Shown here one piece after another: positions 1-11,897 of a stretch of 64,000 nt of DNA. Below the pieces are notes generated by a model. That model was not told where the DNA came from and did not search any database. It saw only the letters and a list, made by a program, of their open reading frames with translations. The stretch covers positions 1,662,267 through 1,726,266 of the forward strand of contig VZRN01006386.1 in assembly GCA_013397935.1 (NCBI GenBank). Direction: 5' to 3'. The number at the start of each line of letters is the position of its first letter. Position 1 is the first letter of the stretch. Source of the DNA: Dasyornis broadbenti. Its lineage: Eukaryota; Chordata; Aves; Passeriformes; Dasyornithidae. Made by a program: the position numbers and the translations under genes.

Positions 1-2111
1 ATTTCATTTCACAGAGCTCATACATGATATGGCTAATGCTATTATAAAGTCAGTCTGCCTTCACAAGCAAATGTAATCTCCTTCAACAAGTAAGGCTTAT
101 GCAGGAACGACTACAGAAATCCCACACATCTTGTCAATCATTCACACTATGCCTAAGTAAATATTACCTTCATTTTTTTTATGTGAAACACCTCTCATCT
201 GATCTTGCATTCAAGTTAAGTGAATTTTATGGACTCACAACTGCATACTGATTAATGCTTCTGGTCCTGGAAACTTCTGAATGCCACCAAGAAACAGAAG
301 GAAATTTTCCCCTCGTCAGACTTGCACGGACTATTTGGAGGTATTTTCTGCCTTTCTTTGTAGCTTAGGATATAAATCACTTCTTCAAATCATCTGGAAA
401 TTTTACTTAACTTAAATTTCCTTCTAATCCAGAACCTACTTACTGACACAATTTATCTTTCTGGATCTTTTTTCTGAGATACATGACTGTGCTGTGACTT
501 TGGGCTTTTGCACAAGGGGGGCATTACAACTTTGTTTTTCTTTAGGGTTCTAAGGGTGCAAAATGTGGAATATGTAAAATTTTCTTAAGAAAGAATGTTC
601 TTTAATGCTTGATCTTTGTATACTTTCAAGCCTAACTAACAAGAAGGGAGATTTAATCCATTAAACAGAGAGCAGCTAACAAGCTCTAAGTGATGTCCAG
701 GTGTTAGAAAAACAAATTACTTGTGGGTAGAACTGATTTGTTAAGGTTTAGGTCTGGACATGCTCCAGGGGGAAGTTAACTAAGCTTGGGAAGAAGAAAG
801 TAGCACTGATGGTGAACAAAAAGAATGTAGAATTTATAGGCTCCAAGGACATGCAGCAGAAGTCCCAAGATAAGGAAGAAACTAATAAAAGACAACTCAG
901 TGCCTGTGCTGAATCAGCTCTGACGGGGTAAAAGGTAATTCTGGCAGGGACAGATCACAACCAAGAACCCACCTCAGACCAAGAGAAAGCCTGAGCATGC
1001 AGACTAATTAGCAGGAGAAGTGAGAGAATCATTAAACAATCATCGAATACTAATTAACAATAGAACTATGTAACTTCTAGCCACTGAACACTAAATCCTT
1101 TGTTTCCTAAAATGTACAAACTGTAAAAAGTTTTGATAGTTGGTGTGCTTGATTTGTGGAATATCACTGAGCACTCAGGCTTGTGCAACTGAAATAAATA
1201 ATCAATGTCTCTCTCGAATGTGTAATTATCAGCTTGCTGCACTAGGTAAAGAATCTGATTTTTCTGGACAACACTGGGGCTCATGTTGCTGTCCGAAGAG
1301 TTTACACACAGCATGTTCATTTCATACATAATTCAAATAATTGATAAGGCAGATGTGAAAGAAAAGGTAATTACTATTTTACCTTCTCCAATTGTATTAT
1401 TTACAACAGGACGCTTAACAGTCATAGCCAATGACCATCACTTAAACATAGCTGGAATGGAAAATGATTCTTCACGGAGTAGCACCACACAGTAAGGGAC
1501 ACTTTGGGCCCCTGGAACTTAATGGCTACTGCCAGATATGGGTGGCGGGAAGGAGGGGGAGATCTAGTTTCTCTGTTGCTTTACAACAAAGTATTTCACT
1601 GCTTTTATAAGATCTTCTCGGCACCCTTACGATTTGTAAATCAAATTTTTGTGCACTGGGTGAAGGTCAAAGAGCACTGAGTGCTAAATTACCCTATTTC
1701 CTGTTCCCTCAGGCTTCTCCTTCTGTCCTGCCGGGTCAGCACAAGCTTCACTCTGCGTTTCTGACACTAAGCTGAAGAAAAGAGAACAGCCACCAGGAGG
1801 CAAAGTAATAGAGCCTCATTAATAATCACACAGCCTTGTTAACAGTCATCCATGATTATCTTCAGCTATTGTAACAGGATTCAGAACGTCACAGAAACAT
1901 TGCATTAACAATATAATTCCCCCCTGCTTCACAAAAGCCTTCTATTTCTGATTAAGTTAGCAGATTAATTATAATTACCCTTACATGCATTTAAGGCATT
2001 TTTATTCCACAAACCCCTCTGAAACGTGAAAAGTTCTGTGAATGGCCTTGTTTTAAGCCTCCCTCAGCCAAACTACTGTATATTTAAATACATGGTGCAT
2101 ATGAATATAGA
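1..2111. other. Intergenic DNA upstream of AFTPH
   Basis: AT-rich sequence with no ORF that resembles a known protein. All frames are broken into pieces of 60-90 codons. The stretch at about 1805-2015 is rich in TAAT-type homeodomain cores and runs into 'gcagattaattataattac', so it could be a conserved non-coding element. Otherwise I see nothing here. In vertebrates the gene upstream of AFTPH is LGALSL; I do not see any of its coding sequence. Confidence 0.6.
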
Positions 2112-2472
2112 GCCTCTGGAGCAACAAAGGCTCTGGGGTGACCTTATCCTCTCTACAACTCCCTGACAGGAGGTTATGGCCAGGTGGGGCCGGCCTCTTC
2201 TCCCAGGCAACCAGCAACAGGACAAGAGGCCGTAGTCTTAAGCAACAGAAGGTTTAGGTTGGACATCGGGAGGAGTTTCTTCACAAAAAGAGTGATTAAA
2301 TACTGGAATGGGTTGCCCGGGGAGGTGGTGGAGTCACTGTCCATGGAGGTGTTTAAGGAAAGACTGGATGTGACACTCAGTGCCATGGTCTGACTGGCAC
2401 GGTGGTGTTGGGTCACAGGTTGGACTCGATGATCTCAGAGGTCTTTCCCAACCTAATTCATTCTGTGTTTCT
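2112..2472 (+). mobile_element. CR1 LINE, 3'-end fragment (5'-truncated)
   Basis: The block reads as the 3' part of a chicken-repeat-1 non-LTR retroposon in the plus orientation. It contains the hallmark phrases 'cttctcccaggcaaccagca', 'gaggtggtggagtcactgtc' and 'ttggactcgatgatctcaga', and ends near a degenerate 'attctgtg' octamer, the usual CR1 tail. The frame at 2184-2393 still translates as the C-terminal end of the CR1 reverse-transcriptase protein (motif FRLDIGRSFFTKRVIKYWN, then LPGEVVES). Upstream of it the homology continues in other frames, so the copy has frameshifts and is dead. It is heavily 5'-truncated, as most CR1 copies are. Boundaries are approximate by about 20 bases. Confidence 0.93.
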
Positions 2473-2475
2473 CTC

Positions 2476-2685
2476 ACTCACAAGGCTATAATGTTACATT
2501 TTGCTCGCTATTACTGCAATTTGCTAGCATGTTGTGACCGCTGTACGGAGTTCAGTTAACCATGGCCGCGGGACGAATGCTAGGCTTTCCACGTTACTTA
2601 AATGCTATTCTTTAAAACGTTATTCTTTTAAATTTTAACACACAGTTTCTTGGGGTTGGAACTAGCTGGCGTTTAGAGTCCCTTC
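2476..2685. other. AT-rich spacer before the promoter gap
   Basis: Mostly AT-rich non-coding sequence between the CR1 copy and the run of N. The only GC-rich patch is around 2560-2575 (CCATGGCCGCGGG). No gene or repeat was recognised. Confidence 0.5.
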
Positions 2686-2957
2686 NNNNNNNNNNNNNNN
2701 NNNNNNNNNNNNNNNNNNNNNNNNNNNNNNNNNNNNNNNNNNNNNNNNNNNNNNNNNNNNNNNNNNNNNNNNNNNNNNNNNNNNNNNNNNNNNNNNNNNN
2801 NNNNNNNNNNNNNNNNNNNNNNNNNNNNNNNNNNNNNNNNNNNNNNNNNNNNNNNNNNNNNNNNNNNNNNNNNNNNNNNNNNNNNNNNNNNNNNNNNNNN
2901 NNNNNNNNNNNNNNNNNNNNNNNNNNNNNNNNNNNNNNNNNNNNNNNNNNNNNNNNN
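2686..2957. other. Assembly gap (272 N)
   Basis: A continuous run of N. It lies directly against very GC-rich sequence on its right side, the usual place for sequencing drop-out in bird genomes. The transcription start of AFTPH may be hidden inside it. The length of N may not equal the true missing length. Confidence 0.99.
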
Positions 2958-3245
2958 GTTCCCGCCGGGCCTGCCCGCCGAAGGGCGCCGGGGACCCCTC
3001 GGCGCTGCCCCCGGGGGGCGGTGGCGGCGGCCGGGGCCTGTCGGGGCAGCGCCGTCCTTCCTCTTGGCCCATGGGGGAGGGCGGCGGGGCCGAGCTTGGC
3101 CGGGCGGGGTAGGGCAGGGGTGAAGCCCCGCGGCTCCCCGGGCTCGTCCCGCCGCGGCCAGAGCGGGGGATTCGGCTTTGTCCTGCGACGGGGCCCGGCG
3201 TTTTCTTGGGGTTCAGCGGCGCCGCAGCTAGGAGAGATCTCAGGG
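2958..3245 (+). promoter_or_regulatory. AFTPH: CpG island: likely AFTPH promoter and non-coding first exon
   Basis: The sequence is extremely GC- and CpG-rich compared with its surroundings and returns to AT-rich DNA after about 3245. It is the only such block upstream of the AFTPH coding start, and the gene lies on the plus strand about 8.6 kb downstream. A splice acceptor at 11866 immediately precedes the start-codon exon, so at least one non-coding exon must lie upstream; this island is the natural place for it. Possible donors include GTAGGG near 3109 and GTGAAG at 3120, but I cannot choose between them. The left part of the island is lost in the run of N. Promoter function is an inference from composition and position. 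Confidence 0.65.
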
Positions 3246-6200
3246 ATATGGTGCAAGAAGTTAATCTGTCCTGTGTGTTTGGCTTTTCCTGATGAGCTTT
3301 CTCTTTCGAGGGGCGTAAAGTGTTGCTAAATTCATCTGGAGATGGCAGGCTGAACAGAGTTATGATAATTTAAATATGATTTTGTTGTTGTTTTTTGTAA
3401 AAGAAGTAATGTCATTCTAAAATGGGGCAAAATTACTCAAATGCTTCTGAGGTCCTGACACTTCTGTCTGCTATGAAAAGTGTCTACTTGATGAACCAAA
3501 ATATTTCTTTCCTTAGAGAAGACAGTGTTTTAAAAACAACGATTGAACCTTGGGATTCCTTCAAAGTGTCAGTAAATTGGCCTCTTAATGGTGACAGCCC
3601 CTTCCTTCCAGCTTCAGCACAGAAATGGAAACCTTCAGCAGCTTAATGCCTCTTAAGCAAACATCTGTTCATAAATGACTGGAGTGAGTAGAGAAGCATT
3701 GTTGACAGGAGCTGCACTGTGTTGGTTGTACGCATTTTCTTTCCATGCATGGTTTACAGCCCAACGGTCTTCATTAGAACTCATTTTTCAGCTATTGACT
3801 CCATGGTAAAGTGAGTTTGATAGATGCTGCTTTTTAACTGGACTGGTCCTTGGAGATTGAACAAAATTAAAAGTATTTCCTCCTTGTTTTATTCTCTAGA
3901 CTTATGAACTAGACTTGGAAAGCCAATTAGCCTATTTTAAAAATAAAAATGTTCTGTTGTATTGTCAGCACAGGCAGAGGTTTGCTCACACAATGCACAG
4001 GCAGCAGTTTCTCCTCCTGAAGTTGGAGCTATACCTGGAGGAATATAACATTAATTGTGAGAGCATGGGGAAGAGTTGGAGTACCTGTGACTACTGAGGG
4101 CTTGTTTTGGTTCTTTTAAACAGTGGTATCAGTGAGAATGAATAGCGTGAATGTGAGAGTGAGACTTAAAAATATGTAGAAAAGCTAATGTGGCTCCGGT
4201 GTTTTCATTCCACATGATATTTGCATAAAGTACATATTGTATGACCTTTTAAGGTCATGTGAAAGTATGACCTCTTGGTTTTACTTCCTTAATTTGTTTA
4301 TAAGTAAGCTTATAAGTTATGAGTTGAAGGATCGCAGCCACTTTTTTTTTTTAATGTGTTTTATTTTTGCTCAGATCATAGTTTTCTTTAGTAAAGGTTT
4401 TGATAGGCTATAAAATTTGGAGTTACACATAGTAAATTGTATTTGTGTTACATATTGCTGTTGATGAAAGCTATGTGTGATCTCTATATTTCTACTTAAA
4501 AATTCCACTAGTAACTTACTAAGCTAACACAAGCATTTTAACACCCTAATTACACAGAGTAATATTCTTCAACTTTCAGGACTTTGAAAAGACTTGTCTT
4601 TCACAGTGGAAATAATAGAGCAGCTTAGATGGACCTCAGTCAACTCTTTGCCTTTTCCTCTTGAAATATTCATTGAGCTGTCCTTGCAGATCTGTGGTGG
4701 TATCGGTTGGAAACCCAGCGGTAAAGAAACTGGTGCTCGATCGAGTTGTTTTCACCACACTCAGCAGCATAATCTTTTTGCAGATACCATTATCTTTCTC
4801 GACAGAATGTTCATTCCTTTCTGTGCTATTGTGCTGTTTGACAACTTAAACTGCTTCTTTGTGAACGTTTCAGCTCAATGACATGCTAACCCTTTCATGG
4901 GTATTCAAAATACTTATAATTTTTCTGGATAGTCAGAGAACTGTCTTAGAGCCTACACATTCCTAGGTGTTAGAAATTTTGTCTGTTAGATTTTCTCTTT
5001 TGTGCAAAAAAACCACACTGAGTAAGCTGCTGCTATTGCACACACACACTGAAAAAAAAGCCTTGAAATGAGCTGTGTTTGGAAACTGACAGTCTCATTT
5101 TCTGTAGACTTTATTTCATGCTAATGTCTTTAGCAAATAAAGTTTTCAGTTGTGAGGAACATATCTGTATTGGTACCACTCGTAAGGTGACCTAAGAAAT
5201 CTGCTTCTGTAAAGCAAATAATTTGGATTTTTGAAGTCCAAGAGTCCTGTTTTGGAAGAATAACAAGGAAGGGCAAATCCTGTCTTCGCTTTAGTACATT
5301 TGGAAGCAGGGTGAAGGAAATGTGAAACCTCAAGTTCACGTGTCTATTGGAAAGTGATGGAAAATCGTTTTTATTCTTTGGAGTATTAGATGTCCCTCCT
5401 GTATTGTGTTTTTAATATGAGGTAATGTCTGTAGGTGGGAGAAATGATGAATAATGTAAGCCTGCTCAGTCAAAAACAAGCAGTATGTTTGCAGCAATGG
5501 AATGAAGACCCATAGCTGTTTTCCTTGTGCAGCTGTATTTCCTCTGGCAGACTGTAAGAGAACCTGTCACATAAGAGTGCACCCCTGGGCAGTTCTAATC
5601 TACTCTTTGCTGCAGTCTGTGAGAAGTTTGAAGGGTTTCTATGTGGTGGAAAACATAGTGCTCTGTGAGTACATCTCTGAGAACAGTTGACCCTAGGTAA
5701 TCTAGTTCTAATACTTTCTAATCTAGCATCTTTTTATCCTAATTTAGAACACACTCCCAGCTAGCATGTTTAAGGGTAACATCCAGAAATAGATTTCTCA
5801 CTGAGTTGAGCACTGTTTTAAAAGGAATTTAAGAAATCGTAAGAATGAAAACATCTCAGTTATGTGTTACTTATGACATCTGTCTTTACACATTATGTGG
5901 CTGTGTACTGTGCATTGGACACAAATATTGCATTCCACAGAGCCAGATTTTAACCTGATAGACTGTCCCAGCCAGTTGTGTTTACCTATATGATTTTAAA
6001 ACCTGCTTGTTCTTGCAACATTTCCCCCACTCTCTGTTTAGAGATTTAAGTACAGACAGCATCTTCATCTGCAACTGTTAAAGCACATCAGTAGATTTTG
6101 AGTTGAAACATTTTTTGCTTGTAGTAACTTTATGAGGATAACCTGGTCTCCTAGGTTTGGGAAGTAACACTGTTTTTGGTTAAAAAAGAGTTTAATGAAT

Positions 6201-9200
6201 CAACACAATGTTTAGATTCATATTGTCCAAAAGTTCTCTGGTTCCAAAATGAAACAGGGAGAAGTGAAGCAGCACAGCTACTGAAAGTACGTTTGCGTCT
6301 TTATACAGTTTAACGACATTTAAGATGAAAACGCTTATATCCAAGATCTGTTTAAATTTCACATTTGTGCCACCTAACTTGGTCTTCCTGTATTGTCAGT
6401 GATGAGGGGAAGAGCAGCACTGTCAGAGAGGTTTGAGTATTGCATAGGCTGGATTGTCTGGCGGTGCCTGGTCTTTAATGCCAGCCTGAGGAGCCCAGGA
6501 GAACAGGAAGAATGAGCTGCCTGAGATTAGTGCCAGATTCCTGGTGACAGTCTCCTGAGCTCTGTTACTTTAATGTTCATTATACATGCAGCACTTTGTA
6601 ATAGAAGGTGTCCAGCATATTCAGTGTTTGAAACCACAGTAATGTGCAGTGGTATTGATTAATTCCAAATGTTGAGGAGTGAGAAATAAGGCTTAGATAT
6701 GTTTGCCTTACTGGAACTGGAGAACATTGTTTTCCTCAGCTCATATATGTCCAAGAAAAAGTGCTCTGAAACTCGTGCTTTGGGTAATGGACCTTCTGGT
6801 TGTAACAACATTAAGTTCAAAATCGAAAACATTGATTTCTTGGAGGCATTATGAAGTAAATATTTTCTTGCTGTATTTTGTTTGCTGGTAACTATTTCCA
6901 AAAATAAAAGTAAGCTTATTAAACCAATTTAAGAACATATTGACTTCAGCCTGGACAGAGACTCTCTAGAGTGGATTTGGGTTGTAGAAATGCTGTTTTA
7001 ACAGACAGGCTCTCCTCATTTACAACCGCCATTCTAGAAATAGGTTCTCAGGTGCAGAAAGACTGGGAATCTGGTTTCCATTGTTAATAAGGCAAAGGGA
7101 TAATGGAAGAGGACAGCTTTTCCTACTGGAAGCCAACACTGTGCTGTAATAAGAAGTCTAAATCTGGTCCTTAGTGTGGTATTTTTGGCATCTGCGTGAG
7201 GAATTCCCTTGCAGTAAGAGTTAAATGTTCTTGGAAAGATCAAATGCTAGCAGCTAATGACTTGAATCTATCTCCTTGCTGTTGCGAGGCTTTTATTGTA
7301 GGGTATTTCAGCAATGCTGTAATTTCTGTCATGGAGACCTTGATCGTGCCATTTCTGCTTATTGTGTTTTCTGTATGCTTTAAGGAGCTGGTTTGCTTAA
7401 CTCAGCTTTTTTTCGGAATAATCCACAGCTGAGAGGTTATTCATTGCTTTGCATCCTCTCAAGTTAAAGGAAACATTCTGCTCTACAAGGGGTTTCTTTT
7501 GAATTTGCATGCCTCAAGTAGTTCTTTAGAGATACTTTTTGTGGCCTCCTGATTTTTTAGGTCTTATGTAAGAGCCAAACGTGCTGTTTCAAGTTTTGCC
7601 TTAGAAGATACGCAGAGAAGGAACTATTTATACCTGCTTTTTGTGCAGTGTAATTACATTGTTCTCTTTGCTGCCATGTCTTTGTTAGATTGTTGCTATT
7701 ACTCTACAAAAAGGTAGTGAACGAGGATGTGTTCTGTTTGAGGAAAGCAGATACTGTTCCCTATTTACTGCAAACAAATAATAAGATACCCTAGTTTCAT
7801 TGTAAATGTTTTGAAAACCTAGTTAGTGATCATGAAAGAAGGGTATGAGTTTTCTCTTTCCAGTTATTTGCCAATCAAACTATTACTCTTACTTTTTCTA
7901 GCATTACTGATTTCTGTTTTCTCTCTTCTTTTAATGTTTTAAATTGACTTGAGTTGCATTCTTAAGTGCTTGTGACTTGAAAAAAAGGCTTGAACCTTGA
8001 ATCTTAATTACTCATCATTTTTTTCTTTCATGTACAATGTCAATATGTGCTTGTAAGTCTATTGGTGAATTGCATTTATAGTATGACTTAAACAGTGGTC
8101 TTTGGTTCGTGGTACCGAAACTTGTTTGTGAAATTCCTTGACTATGAGCATTAGAATGTGAGTATAAAGAAACACATGGATGCAAGAACTAGCATTTCCA
8201 GTTGAAAAAACCTCAACAAACAAATAGGTAAAAGACAGAAATGCAGAAAATGGCATCTGAGAGAGAATACAGTTCTTTAATATTTTTTTTTTCCTAGAAA
8301 ATGTTGGGACAACTGCATGCAGTGAGCAATTGATGGAAATCTGTCTTTAGTCTAATATTAAACTGTTGAGATCTGCAAAAGTTGCTGGCATTTGTCAACA
8401 TAAATCTGTTTGTGACTAAAGCAATCCACTAAACATGAACGCTTTAACTGTGTTAGATTCTTCTCCTCAAGATGTAAGGTCTGATGCCAGAAGCCTGGGT
8501 CGTTTCTTTTTACAGCTCATAGAAGTTAGGCAAGTTATGCCCTGCTACACGAGTGAAAAATTATAATTTCCTTCAAATCACAGTCGTTATTACATAATGT
8601 GCTGAAAAATCAGTGGTTTCTTTTTGTTTAAAAAACAAATATTTAAAGAACATTTAAGTGAACAGATCATGTTAGCTTTATACTTGAATTTTAAATTTGG
8701 TAGCCAATTCCCTTAAAAATAAGATGATAAATAATCCGTATTATTAGTCATAGACTTGTTCAAATTCTACTTCGGGTTAAATCACATTGTATTCATCACT
8801 TGAAATACCAGGCTTACAAAATTATATACCCAAATGTTTCGATCAAGTATATGTCTGAGCTGGGTAAAAGGACTACAAAAGATGAAGCCACAGTTCCAGC
8901 CCTGTTTGAGATGCCAGACAAAGCAGGGATTAACTAAATGAAATAAGGAACAAAGCAGTTGTTCTGTCAGACCTGTGGGTTTTCACCACAGGTTTCAGTA
9001 GACAATAACTAGTTTGGTTTATAATTGGCAGATAGAACACTTCTGGAAGTCAAGAAAGGGGACCATAATAAAATTCTTTCTGAAGAAAACTACATTAAGG
9101 CTATAAAATTCCCATGCTGTTTTATATTGTGAGGAGAATTGGGATTATGCCCAGTTTAAAAAATTATCACTAATTAGTCAAGAGCAGGGGGATTACTAGT

Positions 9201-11866
9201 ATGACTTTTTTCTTTTTCTTACAGTTTGAGTATATTTGAGTCTGTAAGCAACAATTAAATTGTGTCAACGTAACCTTACACTCATTTATAATGCAGATTC
9301 ATACATTTTGGAGCTCTTCATGTTTGACTTCTAAAATGCAGCGGTAATGTAACTGGAAATAGCTGTCATTTAAAAAATAATTATACAGAAGTTCATACAA
9401 TTGGTTATGCAGTTGGTTCTTACGGGTTAAACTGATTAAACACATAGTAGACTATCAAGATTGTGATCAAATTTTTAAATGCACGTTTAATGTTCCTTGC
9501 AGATCCTGTTTTGGCAACTGTTATTGAAACATATCTGGAGCATTGTGCTGCTGGACTGCTGCTGTGTAAATGATCCCTGTGATGTTTTAAAAGCGCTTTG
9601 AAATGAAAAATTGAAGGAAGTTTCTTCTGCTCTGTGGTAGAAGTTGCAGAAGAGAAAATTTTTAAATGGTCAGACATCTTCCTATGTGTTCAGTTGGGCT
9701 TTGGCGGATTGCTTCAGCCCCCATGCAGTTATCTTTGTCCTGTGCTTATCCTTATTATTCTTGTTCCTTGTCTCCTCTTTTTTTATGTTAACTGGAAAGA
9801 AAAGGAGTCTTGTGGGTAAATTCCCTGTGATTGTGATGCTTGCTTCTCTTGCATTTTTCAGTTTGTTTTCTGAAACGGCATATTGGGGTTATTTTAGATC
9901 ATTCTTGCCTCTGAGGATGTTCTCAACTCTATTATGATTTATTTTTGGCAGAGGTTAAAATACTCAGACAGTAAGTGGTCAACAAAAACATGGGTAGAGT
10001 TGTTACGATGGATAGTGTATGGATCTATGGCCAGTGTAGGTTAAGAATTAATTTTTTTTGGCATTTCTTGCCAAAATGAGATCCACTGATGTAAGGTGGT
10101 GTAGTTACTAATACAGAGCTGAATGTGATATTTCAAATAACTTACTATACAAGCCAATAAATATGAAAATACTTAAAACACATGGTTTTTGATAAACCAT
10201 ACAGACTATTTTTTCTTTTAATGGGAAAGTTCCGAAGTTTAGAGCGAGTGAAGCTCTTCTCTCAAATACCTTGTTAAGCAGCTGGTGCTGAGTAAGCCTA
10301 TGTGGGAGCTTGTTGACAACTTAGGCTTTATTCTAAACAAAATTCCTTTGCAGTTCTCTGCAGTTTGCATGTTCTGTTACAAATTACTTCAAGGTTTCAT
10401 CTGATAAGCATGATGTACTTTTGTAACTGCAAACTACCCTTTGAAAAAGAAATTGTAGGTATATTAGTCACCTCAAGGATGCCAGAGTTTCCTGGCAAAT
10501 AGCCAGGGTTTGGCTGAAGTGCTTGGTATGTTCTTGAGAAGAACTGCAGAGCTTCATTTGTTTCTGGTTTACCCTTTGTGTGCTGCTTTTAATGTGCTTG
10601 TACAAAGTTGTTTTCTAAAGGCACTGGACTTAAGGATCATGTTTTGTCTGTGTTTCATAACTAGTGTTGTAAAGTCTGCACTTATTCTGGTGGTTAGAAG
10701 TTCAAATATTTGCTAATATGTTAGTACATACATGTATATGTTCTAGTACCACTCTTTCTGTAGGTAGGGCTTGGTGTTATTACAGTTCATTCATGGCAAG
10801 TGTCATCTGAAATGGAGGGAGCTTGGACTGAGCTCTTCTTTTAAGGGTTTTAAGGTATGAACTAGTTCAGTGATGTGTACAACTGAGTCTATACAGTAGT
10901 TATTGTTTCATTAATTGCACACAATTTTGAAAACATCAAGATCATTATTTAGGAAAGAAAATTTTCCATCCATACCTGGCTTGTTCCTGTAATGGTTTGC
11001 AATGTGAAGACAGAGTCCTTAATCTGTTTCTATCTAGGCCATGGGAATACTTTCTTCTTTTTTCTTTTTCCCCTGTGATTTAGGGATTTGTGTTTAAATA
11101 TTTTATGAATAATCGTGCTCAGCTCTCCTTTTGAGAATAACTTTTGATGAAGTTTGTTTGGCTCTAGGCCTTACTGGTGGCATCATGATGGCATTTCTCA
11201 ACTGGTTCCTAAGACAGAAGCAGGTTGGTGGCAGCAGCTGTGGAGGCAGTGTGTTGGAAATCCAGAGAGCAAGGCAACCAGACAGAAACCAATGAACTGG
11301 TAGAAAGAGACTTAAACAGTAGGGCAGCAGATCACAGCTACTGATTCTAACAGCAGTTCCTTCCTCCACTCCTTCACAATTTCAGAGCTTATGGAAACAC
11401 TTTCCAAAGTCTGGTACTGGTGAAGGTCCCTTATGTGTATGGCTGTTGTGGCATAGCCCATGGAGTGGCTTAATTCCTGTCACACAGTTGAGCACATAAA
11501 GGACAGTGGCAAAAGATGGGCCAAGGTCACTGACAGTTTTGTGAACTGCTGGTAATGGGAGGTAGAGAACTGATGAGTTAAAACTGAGTTTAGTTGTGTC
11601 AGTGTGTTGCACAGCAGCTCAAGATGATCATTTCAGCAGTGTCTGCTGACAATTTGATCATGTAGTAGTTTACAAGTGACTTGAACTGTCCCAGTAGATT
11701 CTCTGACTTCTAAAACAAATGAGTTTGGGGAATGTTTCTTTCAGATGTCTAATACAGACATTGACATTTAGAAAACGAGGCGTGAAACTGTAAAAATGAA
11801 ATCTATAAGAATACAAAAGCCAAAAATAGCCAAGTTCTAACATACTTCTGTTTTTCCCTCTGACAG
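3246..11866 (+). other. AFTPH: AFTPH intron 1 (5' UTR intron)
   Basis: About 8.6 kb of AT-rich DNA without a recognisable coding region or well-preserved mobile element. The 3' end is a good acceptor: a pyrimidine-rich tract followed by 'ccctctgacag' ending at 11866. The left boundary is unknown because exon 1 is not resolved. A short 8-bp inverted repeat with a 5-base spacer lies at 10056-10076. The scattered short ORFs look random. Confidence 0.6.
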
Positions 11867-11897
11867 AAATACATTAATATTGAAGCAGAACCAAACA
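11867..11897 (+). other. AFTPH: 5' UTR part of the AFTPH start-codon exon
   Basis: These 31 bases lie between the acceptor (AG at 11865-11866) and the ATG at 11898. The frame stays open through them, which is why a naive ORF begins earlier at TTG 11880. The ATG at 11898 has the better context and begins the conserved protein MEPDII. Confidence 0.85.

Noticed and set aside
2184..2393. Host gene in the 69-codon ORF
   Set aside because: It is the decayed C-terminal piece of the CR1 reverse-transcriptase protein, embedded in CR1 3' sequence.
2612..3256. Protein-coding ORFs crossing the N run
   Set aside because: They exist only because N codons contain no stops; the flanking translation is a GC-rich Pro/Arg/Ala sequence typical of a CpG island.
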